64,000 nucleotides of DNA from Paenibacillus odorifer (GCF_000758725.1 NZ_CP009428.1:5146001-5210000), one strand, 5' to 3'. Counted from the first letter of the stretch, positions 51,610-60,628 are shown. The notes: generated by a model from the sequence alone, not told the origin. Numbers and translations are program-made.

Positions 51610-51906
51610 TTACGATCTCTTCGCTGCTGCTGCGGCCTTTCTCTTCTGTCGAGCTTCTACTATATAACGTATCCGTACCATCAGCATTAATCCGACAGCA
51701 ACCAACAGACACTGGATAATCGGAAGCTTATCATGTTGGAAAATTAGGAGCATGCCAGAGCCAATCGCCATCATTATGTAGAGCATGATTTCCTTGCCAA
51801 TCGATAACTTTTGATTCACACGAAAGACTTGATTATAAACAAAAGTAAGCAATATAAAGATAACAATATAAGCGACGATTGGATGCTCAGCGAACCACAC
51901 CTGCAT
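51610..51906 (-). CDS. ylaH: YlaH-like membrane protein
   Basis: About 98 residues, three hydrophobic segments (about 8-27, 38-55 and 58-76), ending in a basic A/K/R tail (ARQKRKAAAAAKRS). It matches the YlaH-like family and lies next to typA as in B. subtilis; function unknown. ATG 51906 was chosen over an upstream in-frame TTG because it follows GGGAGGAG by 11 nt. Confidence 0.8.
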   Translation of the reverse strand: MQVWFAEHPIVAYIVIFILLTFVYNQVFRVNQKLSIGKEIMLYIMMAIGSGMLLIFQHDKLPIIQCLLVAVGLMLMVRIRYIVEARQKRKAAAAAKRS

Positions 51907-51983
51907 AGATAACCGCACTCCTCCCAAATTTAAGATACGTTTACATTATATCATCAGTAGGGGAATTTTTTGTTTCTTATATT

Positions 51984-52016
51984 AAAAAAAGCCGCCGGAT
52001 GCAATAATCCGGCGGT
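51984..52016 (-). terminator. Rho-independent terminator of typA
   Basis: On the minus strand CCGCCGGAT pairs perfectly with ATCCGGCGG around a 6-nt loop, followed by a T7 run. Confidence 0.95.
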
Positions 52017-52035
52017 CTTATTCATAAGCATGTGT

Positions 52036-53877
52036 TTACGCGTTGGCTTGTGCTGTTTTACGTTGTTTCTCTACACGTTCGCGTTCGCCTTTGTTCAGAA
52101 TCTTTTTACGCAAACGAATGGATTTAGGTGTAATTTCACAATATTCATCATCGTTCAAATATTCAAGTGCGCCTTCCAAAGAGAAGGTGCGTGGTGTCTT
52201 CATTTTTACAGTATCATCTTTGCCTGAGGTACGCATGTTGGTAAGTGCTTTTTCCTTACAGATGTTAACGATAATATCGTTATCACGGGTATGCTCGCCT
52301 ACGATCATACCTTCATAAATTTCTGTACCTGCATCCAAGAAGAGAATACCACGATCCTCAACACCCACGATTCCGTATTGAGTTGTTGAACCAGTCTCAC
52401 TTGCTACAAGCACACCTTGATGACGTCCGCCAACTTGACCAGCAACCAGTGGAGCGTAGCTGTCAAAAGCATGGTTCATAACGCCGTAACCGCGTGTCAA
52501 AGTCAAGAAGTAAGTGTTGTAACCAATCAAACCACGTGCAGGAATCAGGAACTCCAGACGTACTTGACCCGTACCGTTGTTAATCATATTGACCATTTCG
52601 GCTTTACGAGTACCCAGACTCTCCATAACAGAGCCCATGCTTTCTTCTGGAATATCAATCATTAGACGCTCAAGCGGCTCCATTTTGACACCGTCGATTT
52701 CTTTAATGATTACTTGTGGTTTAGAAACTTGCATTTCGTAACCTTCACGACGCATATTCTCGATCAGAATACCAAGGTGAAGCTCACCGCGTCCAGAAAC
52801 GATAAATGCGTCAGGACTATCAGTTTCTTCCACTCGCAAGCTCACATCTGTTTCAAGTTCTTTAAAGAGACGCTCACGTAGTTTACGGGAAGTTACCCAT
52901 TTACCCTCTTTACCAGCAAAAGGACTGTTATTCACTAGGAATGTCATTTGCATGGTTGGCTCGTCAATCTTCAGAACCGGAAGTGCTTCAGGGTTTGCAG
53001 GATCAGCAATGGTCTCACCAATGTTGATGTCCTTGATCCCTGCAATAGCAACAATATCCCCTGCGCCCGCTTGCTCTGTTTCAATACGTTTCAAACCTTG
53101 GAAGCCGAACAATTTCTCGATACGTGCAGTTTTGCTCTTACCATCACGCATAATAACTGTTACAGATTGACCTTGTTTGATCACACCGCGGTTAACACGT
53201 CCAATCGCAATACGACCCAAGTATTCGTTATAATCCATCAACGTTACGAGGAATTGAAGCGGTTCTTCAACACTTTCGGTTGGAGCTGGAATATGTTCAA
53301 CGATGGTTTCGTAGAGCGAAAGCATCGTTTCATCTTGTTTCTCCGGATCCATGCTTGATGTACCATTAAGAGCAGATGCATAAACAACCGGGAATTCCAA
53401 TTGTTCGTCATTTGCTTCAAGTTCGATGAACAAATCGAGCACTTCATCAATAACTTCCTTAGGACGAGCAGCTGGACGGTCAATCTTGTTCACGACAACG
53501 ATCGGTGTAAGTTTTTGTTCCAATGCTTTACGCAGAACGAATTTCGTTTGCGGCATGCAGCCTTCATAAGCATCAACAACCAGCAATACACCGTCAACCA
53601 TTTTCATGATCCGTTCTACTTCGCCACCGAAGTCAGCATGTCCAGGTGTATCCACAATGTTGATCAAAAACTCTTTATAAGTAATTGCTGTATTTTTAGC
53701 TAGGATTGTAATTCCACGTTCCCGCTCGATATCATTAGAGTCCATAGCACGTTCTTGCAAGTGCTCATGGGCGCTGAAGATCCCCGATTGTTGAAGGAGC
53801 TGATCGACGAGTGTTGTTTTGCCATGGTCAACGTGGGCAATGATCGCAATGTTGCGAATATCTTTTCTTGAATGCAT
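52036..53877 (-). CDS. typA: Ribosome-associated translational GTPase TypA/BipA
   Basis: EF-G-like GTPase of about 613 residues that assists 50S assembly and growth at low temperature or under stress. G motifs: IAIIAHVDHGKTTLVD (G1), NIVDTPGHADFGGEVERIM (G3), VVNKIDRPAARP (G4). The C-terminal BipA-specific domain has VRLEFLIPARGLIGYNT and the MKTPRTFSLEGALEYLNDDE segment. ATG 53877 gives the conserved MHSRKDIRNIAI start; the ribosome-binding site is weak. Transcription from 53989 would produce a ~110-nt leader with a hairpin close to its 5' end. Confidence 0.97.
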   Translation of the reverse strand: MHSRKDIRNIAIIAHVDHGKTTLVDQLLQQSGIFSAHEHLQERAMDSNDIERERGITILAKNTAITYKEFLINIVDTPGHADFGGEVERIMKMVDGVLLVVDAYEGCMPQTKFVLRKALEQKLTPIVVVNKIDRPAARPKEVIDEVLDLFIELEANDEQLEFPVVYASALNGTSSMDPEKQDETMLSLYETIVEHIPAPTESVEEPLQFLVTLMDYNEYLGRIAIGRVNRGVIKQGQSVTVIMRDGKSKTARIEKLFGFQGLKRIETEQAGAGDIVAIAGIKDINIGETIADPANPEALPVLKIDEPTMQMTFLVNNSPFAGKEGKWVTSRKLRERLFKELETDVSLRVEETDSPDAFIVSGRGELHLGILIENMRREGYEMQVSKPQVIIKEIDGVKMEPLERLMIDIPEESMGSVMESLGTRKAEMVNMINNGTGQVRLEFLIPARGLIGYNTYFLTLTRGYGVMNHAFDSYAPLVAGQVGGRHQGVLVASETGSTTQYGIVGVEDRGILFLDAGTEIYEGMIVGEHTRDNDIIVNICKEKALTNMRTSGKDDTVKMKTPRTFSLEGALEYLNDDEYCEITPKSIRLRKKILNKGERERVEKQRKTAQANA

Positions 53878-53953
53878 GATTTGTATCCAAATCCTCTCAT
53901 TTATCAAATTAAAACAGTTAAAATTCATAGCATGTCACGGCAGTCTCACAAAA

Positions 53954-53981
53954 GAAGCGCCAGGCAGAAAGCCGACGCTTC
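53954..53981 (-). other. Hairpin near the 5' end of the typA leader
   Basis: GAAGCG pairs with CGCTTC, with an inner GGC/GCC, followed on the minus strand by CTTTTGTG. It begins about 8 nt downstream of the predicted typA transcription start, so it is either a 5' stabilising structure or a very early attenuator. Confidence 0.6.
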
Positions 53982-53995
53982 AACATAACATTAAT

Positions 53996-54023
53996 ATTAT
54001 AGTGAAAGTACCATGAAAAGCAA
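53996..54023 (-). promoter_or_regulatory. Sigma-A promoter of typA
   Basis: TTGCTT (54018-54023 on the minus strand) and TATAAT (53996-54001) with a 16-bp spacer. The predicted start is near 53989. Confidence 0.75.
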
Positions 54024-54082
54024 GTCTTTTTATGAAAAAACAGTTACCAATTTCCGTTTTTTTTCACAAGATCCTACAGCAA

Positions 54083-54592
54083 TTAGCTTCGATACCATCT
54101 ATTCCGGCCACGTGCTCTGCCTCGACCTGTAATCAGCCAAATTCCTACAGCTATTAATACAATCCCGATCAGGTAGATCGCGCCGGTGCCCATAAGGCTG
54201 AAAATACAAAGTGCAAGGCTTAGTAAGCCTAATGTTACAGCAATTGCTGACAGTCCACCCGTCCGTCTTGGTTCATAGATAGAATATTCATACAAGCCCA
54301 CGGCAAGACCAAGCAACAGCACAGGCCATAAGTTACTCATAAGCCCCCATCCCCAAATATTGCAAAGGCCAAACAACAAACCGTACACCGTTAATATCCC
54401 AGCAGGAACCAATACTGAGGCCGAAGCACGACGGCTGAAAAATAACATGTGCAGCACTATTCCTGGAATTAAAATCACTAGAGGCCAAAGCGCGCGGCCC
54501 AAAAATCCGAAGACGCCCAGCTTACCTAATAAAATCACGATGCCAGCAGCAACAATAAAAATTCCTAGCTGTATATCTTTCTTTGAAGACAT
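54083..54592 (-). CDS. LiaI/LiaF-like transmembrane protein
   Basis: About 169 residues, with six or so hydrophobic segments and a basic tail (GRGRARGRNRWYRS). Blocks such as LGIFIVAAGIVILLGKLGVFGFLGRALWPLVILIPGIV resemble the DUF5668/LiaI-LiaF transmembrane region that responds to envelope stress. No two-component system is adjacent, so a Lia role is not shown. ATG 54592. Single gene, followed by the typA promoter region. Confidence 0.72.
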   Translation of the reverse strand: MSSKKDIQLGIFIVAAGIVILLGKLGVFGFLGRALWPLVILIPGIVLHMLFFSRRASASVLVPAGILTVYGLLFGLCNIWGWGLMSNLWPVLLLGLAVGLYEYSIYEPRRTGGLSAIAVTLGLLSLALCIFSLMGTGAIYLIGIVLIAVGIWLITGRGRARGRNRWYRS

Positions 54593-54747
54593 CCTTCACC
54601 CATCCCTTCAATTTCACGTCTACCTCATTTCCTCGTCACCTTATAGCCTGAAAGCGACAGGATTCTTACTCATATATTATCCGAAACATACACAAAATGC
54701 CATCACTCCCTGTGATTAATCAGTGTCTATAAGCACTTCTGATCGCG

Positions 54748-54789
54748 AAAAAAAAAACGGACAATTCCAATTTATGGAGATGTCCGTTT
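54748..54789 (-). terminator. Rho-independent terminator of the minus-strand terC gene
   Basis: On the minus strand AAACGGACA pairs with TGTCCGTTT around a long loop (inner TCCA/TGGA), followed by a T10 run. Confidence 0.9.
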
Positions 54790-54813
54790 AGTATTGCCTT
54801 TTATTGCAGTTTA

Positions 54814-55473
54814 TTAACCTGCAGATGTTTTTCTGCGTTTAATTGCTCCCGTAACCACAACTAATATGCCTAAGGCAATGGGCAAAAAGGAATGTAAGGA
54901 GGGGAATAAAAAGGAGAGCATCGTCCCTAATTTTGCATCCTGAAGCAACATATCCCCTGCTGTAAACGCCAGTATATAAGCACCGATAAATACGAGCACT
55001 GGAAACCGGTGCAGCCAGCCTACAATGATGCCGCTTCCCCACACTACTATCGGAATGCTGAGAGCAATCCCGATGACAATTAAAGCTAAATCTCCTTTAG
55101 CTACTCCCGCAATGGCTAGTACATTATCCAGGCTCATAATAAAGTCCGCTACAAGAATCGTTCGGATTGCTTTCCAGACTGAGGAAGATTCCCTTACTCT
55201 GAGATCCTCCTCTTCCTCCAACAGCAGCTTGAACGCTATCCATAGCAGCAGCATCCCCCCTCCAGCCTGAATATAAGGGATTTTTAATAGCAATACCGCA
55301 ACAAAAGTAAGCAAACACCGCAGAACAACTGCGCCTGCTGAGCCCCACCATACCGCAGTCTTTCGGTGCTTCGCCGAAAGATCCTTGCTGGCCATTGCGA
55401 TAACCATTGCATTATCTCCGCTCAGCACCAGATTGATCATCAATATTTCACCAAGGAGCAATAATGAATCCAT
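54814..55473 (-). CDS. TerC family membrane protein (YjbE-like), copy 1
   Basis: About 219 residues, seven predicted membrane helices. The family acidic motifs are present: INLVLSGDNAMVIAMA and VADFIMSLDNVLAIAGVAKGD, whose Asp/Asn residues are thought to coordinate metal. Related Bacillota proteins (YkoY, YceF, MeeF type) export manganese or metallate secreted enzymes; the ion is inferred. ATG 55473 with GGAGG 9 nt upstream was chosen over the GTG 6 nt earlier. Divergent from a second terC 173 bp away. Confidence 0.85.
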   Translation of the reverse strand: MDSLLLLGEILMINLVLSGDNAMVIAMASKDLSAKHRKTAVWWGSAGAVVLRCLLTFVAVLLLKIPYIQAGGGMLLLWIAFKLLLEEEEDLRVRESSSVWKAIRTILVADFIMSLDNVLAIAGVAKGDLALIVIGIALSIPIVVWGSGIIVGWLHRFPVLVFIGAYILAFTAGDMLLQDAKLGTMLSFLFPSLHSFLPIALGILVVVTGAIKRRKTSAG

Positions 55474-55645
55474 TCGCACTTACCTCCCCGAGTCACATGT
55501 AACTACTTGTATGTTCGGAAATGACAAGCTATGCTTCCTGTCCAACTTTTTTTGAGCGTGAACGCATGTTGGCTCCTTTTTTTGCGTATACAAAACTAAG
55601 CATATTTTGCAGCTCAATCTAACAAAACTTGGGAGTGACTTCGCT

Positions 55646-56338
55646 TTGAATACATCCATCTGGGAGTTTATATTATCGCTGCTCAACATTATTTTTCTAG
55701 ATCTTATTCTGGCAGGAGATAATGCCATTGTGATCGGACTTGCAGCGCGTAATTTACCGTCCGACACGCAAAAAAAGGCTATCGTATTTGGAACAGCAGG
55801 CGCTGTAGTGTTGCGGATCTTCGCAACGATTCTGGTCGTATGGTTGTTGAAAATCCCCTGGTTACTGCTTGCCGGTGGGATTTTACTCATTCTGATTGCC
55901 TATAAGCTGTTAACCAGTGAGAACACTTCAACAGATATCAAGGCAGGTCAAAGCTTGTGGTCCGCTGTAGGTACAATCATTTTAGCTGATGCTGCCATGG
56001 GCCTTGATAATGTGATCGCCATTGCGGGAGCTGCCAAGCATAATATCTCACTGGTTATCATAGGACTGCTGATCAGTGTTCCCATCGTGGTGTGGGGAAG
56101 TACCCTTTTTATTAAATTAATCAACAAATATCCATGGATCATTTATATTGGTTCTGCTGTCTTAGGTTTTACTGCTTCAAGTATGATTACGGATGAACAT
56201 CAGCTTGCGCCATTTTTTGATCATCATCCGCTGCTCAAATATCTGTCTATAATCGTGATCATTATAGGTATCTTGGCAGCGGGACATTGGAAACGCCAAT
56301 CAAAACCAGAAGAGCCTCAGGAGGGCACAATCGTCTAA
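55646..56338 (+). CDS. TerC family membrane protein (YjbE-like), copy 2
   Basis: About 230 residues, seven helices, with the same acidic motifs LDLILAGDNAIVIGLAARNL and ADAAMGLDNVIAIAGAAKHN. Compared with copy 1 it has a histidine-rich tail (DEHQLAPFFDHHPLLKY), which may help bind metal. The start is taken as TTG 55646 (MNTSIWEF), with GGGAGTG 10 nt upstream; an in-frame ATG 39 nt earlier has no ribosome-binding site. It ends in a bidirectional terminator shared with thiI. Confidence 0.85.
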   Translation: MNTSIWEFILSLLNIIFLDLILAGDNAIVIGLAARNLPSDTQKKAIVFGTAGAVVLRIFATILVVWLLKIPWLLLAGGILLILIAYKLLTSENTSTDIKAGQSLWSAVGTIILADAAMGLDNVIAIAGAAKHNISLVIIGLLISVPIVVWGSTLFIKLINKYPWIIYIGSAVLGFTASSMITDEHQLAPFFDHHPLLKYLSIIVIIIGILAAGHWKRQSKPEEPQEGTIV

Positions 56339-56342
56339 ACCA

Positions 56343-56393
56343 CAAAAAACTGCCTCAGAACGTAGATTTCACTACACTCCAAGGCAGTTTTTT
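56343..56393. terminator. Bidirectional terminator between terC copy 2 and thiI
   Basis: AAAAAACTGCCT faces AGGCAGTTTTTT around a 26-nt loop that holds an inner GTAG/CTAC stem. T-runs occur in both directions for the convergent genes. Confidence 0.9.
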
Positions 56394-56404
56394 GGTTTAT
56401 TATT

Positions 56405-57691
56405 TTAGAACCATTCTTCCTGTAATCCCGCCTCGACACTTACAACATCACTAGGCTTCTCATCTCCATAAGGAGTGATTAACACGGTCTCTGTGGCTTC
56501 AATCGCCGCTTCCAGAAGTTCAGAATATCCCGGAAGCGTAGCCTCTATCTTATCCACAATCCGTAAATTCGGATTTGTTGTAGGTGATTTTGGAACAAAT
56601 AAAGTACAACAATCCTCATAAGGAAGGATAGACAAATCATAGGTGCCGATGTTCTTCGACAGGTCCACGATATCACTTTTGTCCATCATTACCAGCGGAC
56701 GCAGAAGGGGGAGGGTTGTCGCCCGGCCAATCACGTTCATGCTTGGCAAGGTCTGGCTAGCGACTTGTCCCAGACTATCCCCGGTTACAATCGCCAATGC
56801 ACCTTCGCGCTCAGCAAGCCGGGTAGTAATTCTCAGCATTGCCCGCCGCATCAGTGTAATAATCAGATTATCCTGGCCGATGCCGGTAAAGGAAGTCTGC
56901 ACTTCTGTAAAGGGTACCAGATGCAGCTTGATGACACCCGCATAACGTGACAATACCCGCGCAAGATCCACAACCTTTTGTCTAGCAAGCTCGCTTGTAT
57001 AAGGATAACTGTAGAAATGCACGCACTCCACTTCAAGTCCGCGCCGCATGGATGACCAGCCTGCTACGGGACTATCAATGCCACCGGACAGCAATAACAT
57101 CGCTTTTCCGTTAGTGCCTAATGGAAATCCACCTACACCGGCAATATTTTCACAGAAAATATAAGTATGTCCCTGACGAATTTCGACCCTCAGCTCTAAT
57201 TCAGGCGATTTAACGTCTACGGTGAGGCCAGGATATCCTTGCAATAGTGGTGTCGCGATCAGTTTATTCATCTCAATGGAGCCGTAAGGAAACTCTTTCC
57301 ATACCCGCCGAGCATTAACCTTAAATCTGGTGCCCGGAGCAGGCGCGATTATCTCCAAAAATTGACGGCTTACCGCTACAATATCCTCAAGCTCTGACTT
57401 AGAAACCTTCACTGGACTGACAGAAGCAATGCCAAAGACATTCTTCAGTGCTTGTACCAATTCAATCGCAGATTCCCCGTTCAGTTCCACGTAAATTCTT
57501 CCGAATTCCTTGCTCAGAACTACGTTTGGATAAGGCTTAATCAATTCCTTCACATGACGCAGTACGGTTTTTTCAAATCGGGTACGATTTTTGCCCTTTA
57601 AAGTAAACTCCCCAAAACGCAGGAGCAGCATATCAGCGTATTCTATACTATGGGCTCTGCCTTCTGCAGATTCCTTGTTCATCATGCTCAT
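56405..57691 (-). CDS. thiI: tRNA 4-thiouridine synthetase ThiI
   Basis: About 428 residues. It adenylates U8 of tRNAs and transfers sulphur to form 4-thiouridine, and may serve thiazole synthesis. An N-terminal ferredoxin-like domain and THUMP domain (LVQALKNVFGIASVSPVKV) lead to the PP-loop ATPase (AMLLLSGGIDSPVAGW). The conserved cysteine region is YEDCCTLFVPKSP. There is no C-terminal rhodanese domain, as in other Bacillota, where a dedicated cysteine desulfurase supplies the sulphur; that gene is directly upstream with a 3-nt gap. The ATG at 57691 adds about 15 residues to the usual N-terminus. Confidence 0.95.
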   Translation of the reverse strand: MSMMNKESAEGRAHSIEYADMLLLRFGEFTLKGKNRTRFEKTVLRHVKELIKPYPNVVLSKEFGRIYVELNGESAIELVQALKNVFGIASVSPVKVSKSELEDIVAVSRQFLEIIAPAPGTRFKVNARRVWKEFPYGSIEMNKLIATPLLQGYPGLTVDVKSPELELRVEIRQGHTYIFCENIAGVGGFPLGTNGKAMLLLSGGIDSPVAGWSSMRRGLEVECVHFYSYPYTSELARQKVVDLARVLSRYAGVIKLHLVPFTEVQTSFTGIGQDNLIITLMRRAMLRITTRLAEREGALAIVTGDSLGQVASQTLPSMNVIGRATTLPLLRPLVMMDKSDIVDLSKNIGTYDLSILPYEDCCTLFVPKSPTTNPNLRIVDKIEATLPGYSELLEAAIEATETVLITPYGDEKPSDVVSVEAGLQEEWF

Positions 57692-57694
57692 TTG

Positions 57695-58846
57695 TTACTT
57701 CATTCCTCCTTCAGCAATCTTTAAAGCTTGTACCGCAGTGGTTAATGCTTGCTCAAGCGCAGAGACATCCTCATTTGTATGACTGTCGCCAAGGCTAATA
57801 CGAATCCCACCTAAAGCACTGGAGACATCTTTACCCATAGACAATAACACACGACTAGGCTCAGCCAGTCGTGAGGAGCAGGCCGAGCGGGTGGAGACTA
57901 CCATCCCCAGTTCCTCCAGCTTGCGGGCGAATACCTCTCCCTTCATGCCAGGGTAAGAGAAATGCACAATATGGGGAGCTCCATCCTCTCTGCTGTTTAT
58001 AACAAATTCAGGAACGGTGCGCAAGAAGCGTAATAATCGATCTCGGAGTGGAACCAACTGGGCAACGAAGGTTTCGCGCTGCTCACCACTCATGCGGATA
58101 GCTTTGGAGGATGCGACAATCGCAGGTACATTTTCAGTTCCAGCGCGTTGTCCTTCTTCATGAGAGCCCCCTGTAAGCAATGGGAATAGCTTAATTCCAT
58201 CTTTGATATACAGTAATCCCACTCCACGTGGGCCTCGAAGCTTATGAGGAGACAGGCTATAAAGATCCACCTGCCAATCCTTTAGATTAACTGCAAGCTT
58301 ACCATATCCCTGAACACCATCTACATGAAATAAGGTTCGCGGATTCACAGCTTTAATCAGCTTACCCATCTCTTTAAGCGGTTGTATCGTTCCAATCTCG
58401 TTATTGACATGCATCACACTAACAAGCACTGTGTCGCGCCGGACAGCAGCAGCTACGCGCTCAGGATCAACAACGCCAGTGCTATCGGGTGCTACAAAAG
58501 TAACCTCCCAGCCCATTCGCTGCAATTGCAGGAAACTCTCATATACAGAGGGATGCTCTATTTCTGTAGTTACCAAATGGCGGCCTCTAGACTGATATTG
58601 CAGAGCAGCGCCTTTTATCGCCAAATTATTGCTTTCCGTTGCACCAGAAGTAAATAGAATCTCCTGCGGTTGTACAGATAAAGCAGCAGCGCATACTTCA
58701 CGCGACCGTCTGATCAGCTTACCCGCTTCACTGCCCGCACGGTGCAAAGAGGAAGGGTTCGCATAATGCAGCTTCATAATTTGTTCCATCGTCTGCACCA
58801 CTTCTTCATAGGGCGGTGTAGCGGCGGCATAATCCCAGTAAAGCAT
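57695..58846 (-). CDS. Cysteine desulfurase (NifS/IscS type, NifZ-like)
   Basis: PLP-dependent enzyme of about 383 residues that strips sulphur from cysteine. The PLP lysine lies in DLYSLSPHKLRGPRGVG, the histidine in TTEIEHPSV and the catalytic cysteine in VVSTRSACSSR. The loop around that cysteine is intact but short, like the dedicated B. subtilis NifZ that delivers sulphur only to ThiI. The adjacent thiI (3-nt gap) supports this role rather than general Fe-S assembly. ATG 58846. Confidence 0.92.
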   Translation of the reverse strand: MLYWDYAAATPPYEEVVQTMEQIMKLHYANPSSLHRAGSEAGKLIRRSREVCAAALSVQPQEILFTSGATESNNLAIKGAALQYQSRGRHLVTTEIEHPSVYESFLQLQRMGWEVTFVAPDSTGVVDPERVAAAVRRDTVLVSVMHVNNEIGTIQPLKEMGKLIKAVNPRTLFHVDGVQGYGKLAVNLKDWQVDLYSLSPHKLRGPRGVGLLYIKDGIKLFPLLTGGSHEEGQRAGTENVPAIVASSKAIRMSGEQRETFVAQLVPLRDRLLRFLRTVPEFVINSREDGAPHIVHFSYPGMKGEVFARKLEELGMVVSTRSACSSRLAEPSRVLLSMGKDVSSALGGIRISLGDSHTNEDVSALEQALTTAVQALKIAEGGMK

Positions 58847-58889
58847 ATGTCAAATGTCTCCTTTACTTCGTTGAGTGAACTTATTATCG

Positions 58890-58927
58890 AAAAAGGATCA
58901 AACGGTGTTTCCCGTTTGATCCTTTTT
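58890..58927. terminator. Perfect bidirectional hairpin terminator
   Basis: AAAAAGGATCAAACGG is fully complementary to CCGTTTGATCCTTTTT around a 6-nt loop. It lies just after the lytic transglycosylase stop on the minus strand and about 45 bp upstream of the cysteine desulfurase start. Confidence 0.92.
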
Positions 58928-58928
58928 A

Positions 58929-59633
58929 TTATACCGCGTATTGAGCGCGAGCGCGTTCTATTTTGAAGATATAAGACTGTGTCTCTTTTGGAAGCAGGCT
59001 AAGTTTCTCCAATAATTCCTGATCATTGGTTACTCCAAGATCTGTTACCCGTCCCGGCCCTGCGTTGTACGCTGCAAGTGCCATCTTTTCCTCTCCGCCA
59101 AAGCGTTTCAGTTGATAAGATAAATAACGTACGCCGCCATCAATGTTTTGCGCCGGATCGAACGAATCAGTAACCCCTAAGCCGCTCGCGGTGCCATCCA
59201 TAAGCTGCATTAAACCTTTAGCCCCTGCCGAAGAGACCACATTAGGATTAAACGAAGATTCAGTATCAATCACTGCTTTGATCAGATCAATCGGCACGCC
59301 ATATTTAGCACTCGCCTTCTGGATGAGATCATCATAGCTTGTAGGTGTGGAACCCGTTATTTCCCCGGAAATTATGTTATTGAAGGTTTCTGTTGTCCCA
59401 CCTATCTGCTGCCATAACAAGCTGCTGACAGAAGTTGCATCCGGGAGAGAGGTCAAATAGCTTGAACTTTCACTACTCGTTGACATTGCCTGAAGCATTG
59501 TCGCAAATCCAGAAGCTGAAACTCCCGTTGACCGTTCATTTCCATTCGCGGAGCTAGTTTTTTCGGTTGTAGCCTTAAGGTTGATCCATTTAAGCTGCCC
59601 TAACCCGTCGGTTACAGCGGGATTGATCTGCAT
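58929..59633 (-). CDS. Lytic transglycosylase (SLT domain)
   Basis: About 234 residues. The C-terminal SLT lysozyme-like domain starts near residue 105: YGVPIDLIKAVIDTESSFNPN (catalytic Glu), SSAGAKGLMQLM, and MALAAYNAGPGRV. It cleaves the MurNAc-GlcNAc bond to anhydro-MurNAc. The N-terminal half (S/T-rich, ASGFATMLQAMS) has no clear signal peptide, so export is unexplained; similar proteins occur in Bacillota flagellar or sporulation contexts. ATG 59633 was chosen with AAAGGAG 9 nt upstream. Monocistronic with terminators on both sides. Confidence 0.88.
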   Translation of the reverse strand: MQINPAVTDGLGQLKWINLKATTEKTSSANGNERSTGVSASGFATMLQAMSTSSESSSYLTSLPDATSVSSLLWQQIGGTTETFNNIISGEITGSTPTSYDDLIQKASAKYGVPIDLIKAVIDTESSFNPNVVSSAGAKGLMQLMDGTASGLGVTDSFDPAQNIDGGVRYLSYQLKRFGGEEKMALAAYNAGPGRVTDLGVTNDQELLEKLSLLPKETQSYIFKIERARAQYAV

Positions 59634-59751
59634 GCTGGCGCACTCCTTTTTTTGTCCTACTCGAATCATATATAAGGTTTCGCGTTGAAATTTCGATGAA
59701 TTACGGCTTAATCTTACATTTTATCTGAGATTATTGCTATATGTTGGAATG

Positions 59752-59797
59752 AAAAAACAGACTTCAGACCCTGATATTTAGGTCTAAAAGCCTGTTT
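59752..59797 (-). terminator. Rho-independent terminator of the small membrane protein gene
   Basis: On the minus strand AAACAGGCTTTTAGACC faces GGTCTGAAGTCTGTTT (a few mismatches) and is followed by T6. It begins 21 nt after the stop. Confidence 0.82.
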
Positions 59798-59818
59798 AGA
59801 TCAAAGCCATTCAGTTTT

Positions 59819-60229
59819 TTAGCGCGCAAAGGGAATCATCACGAAGTAGCTTAGTGTCGCAACAATCCCTAAGCCCATTGCCCATGCCCCAAGCGTTTTT
59901 TGCTCTTTGACATAGGAATAATAACCAACTACGGCAGCGATGGGTCCGAGAATAAAGGACCAGATGAACAATGAGGCGATTCCCATCCCCAGTCCAACAT
60001 ACCCCATTACCCGGCTTCCACTATATTCCGCTTCACTGTCCTTGCGCTCTTCCACTATACGCGGGGCATCCCGTACCTGCATTGGAACCGGATTTACCTC
60101 AGCAGCGTATTCTTCGCGATGCTCTCTGTCCCGACGAGGATAGTCCACTCTCCGCGGACGAAGAATGACTTTTCTCGGACCGGATTGTTCCCGTGATGAG
60201 CTTGATTCATTATCCTTTTCTGTGTCCAT
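59819..60229 (-). CDS. Small membrane protein, DUF4190-like
   Basis: About 136 residues of unknown function. The first 70 are charged and low in complexity (S/E/R/D, with RRVDYPRRDREHREE). Two hydrophobic helices follow (about 74-103, GYVGLGMGIASLFIWSFILGPIAAVVGYYSY, and 111-135), separated by the KEQKTLGAWAMG segment. The double-helix core resembles DUF4190 proteins. ATG 60229 lies 12 nt after the DUF1540 gene. Confidence 0.7.
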   Translation of the reverse strand: MDTEKDNESSSSREQSGPRKVILRPRRVDYPRRDREHREEYAAEVNPVPMQVRDAPRIVEERKDSEAEYSGSRVMGYVGLGMGIASLFIWSFILGPIAAVVGYYSYVKEQKTLGAWAMGLGIVATLSYFVMIPFAR

Positions 60230-60241
60230 TCTGGCGGCCTC

Positions 60242-60463
60242 CTAAGCGTTCGGCTTAAACGTCAGACAACATGTTGCAGATGATGTACTGGCATGATCGC
60301 GGTGACCTTCATTCGTCATTTCTTCAGCATATTCTTCCTTATAACCATTGCCTACGTGCTTATCGATCTCAATGACAATTTCTTCAGCCCGGCATAAATT
60401 ATGCTCGCCCCAATAATGACAATTGCTCACGCTACATTTTACTAATGGTTTTTCACTCGACAT
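60242..60463 (-). CDS. DUF1540 cysteine-rich small protein
   Basis: About 73 residues. It has the Cys pattern KCSVSNCHYWGEHNLCRAEEI near the N-terminus and CC close to the C-terminus, as in DUF1540 proteins, which are predicted to bind metal and are often found in sporulating Bacillota. The function is unknown. The ATG at 60463 was chosen because GAGGTGATAATT precedes it; a longer in-frame ORF upstream lacks both homology and a ribosome-binding site. Same direction as the DUF4190-like gene. Confidence 0.8.
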   Translation of the reverse strand: MSSEKPLVKCSVSNCHYWGEHNLCRAEEIVIEIDKHVGNGYKEEYAEEMTNEGHRDHASTSSATCCLTFKPNA

Positions 60464-60628
60464 AATTATCACCTCGGCTTCATTATGTCCGCTCCATTTA
60501 CCCGCTATTCGACAGAGTGGTTTCCAGTTGATGTATCGAGACAGGCTTTCAATCCACGCAAAAAAGGACCAGCTCATCGTCATTACAAAATGACAAAATG
60601 CTGATCCCTTTAGATCACTATTTAGAAG

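Noticed and set aside
55474..55645. yybP-ykoY manganese riboswitch between the two terC genes
   Set aside because: TerC genes often carry this element, but its conserved core was not found on either strand in the 173-bp gap.
60464..60583. 40-residue N-terminal extension of the DUF1540 protein
   Set aside because: No homology and no ribosome-binding site; ATG 60463 with GAGGTG is far better.
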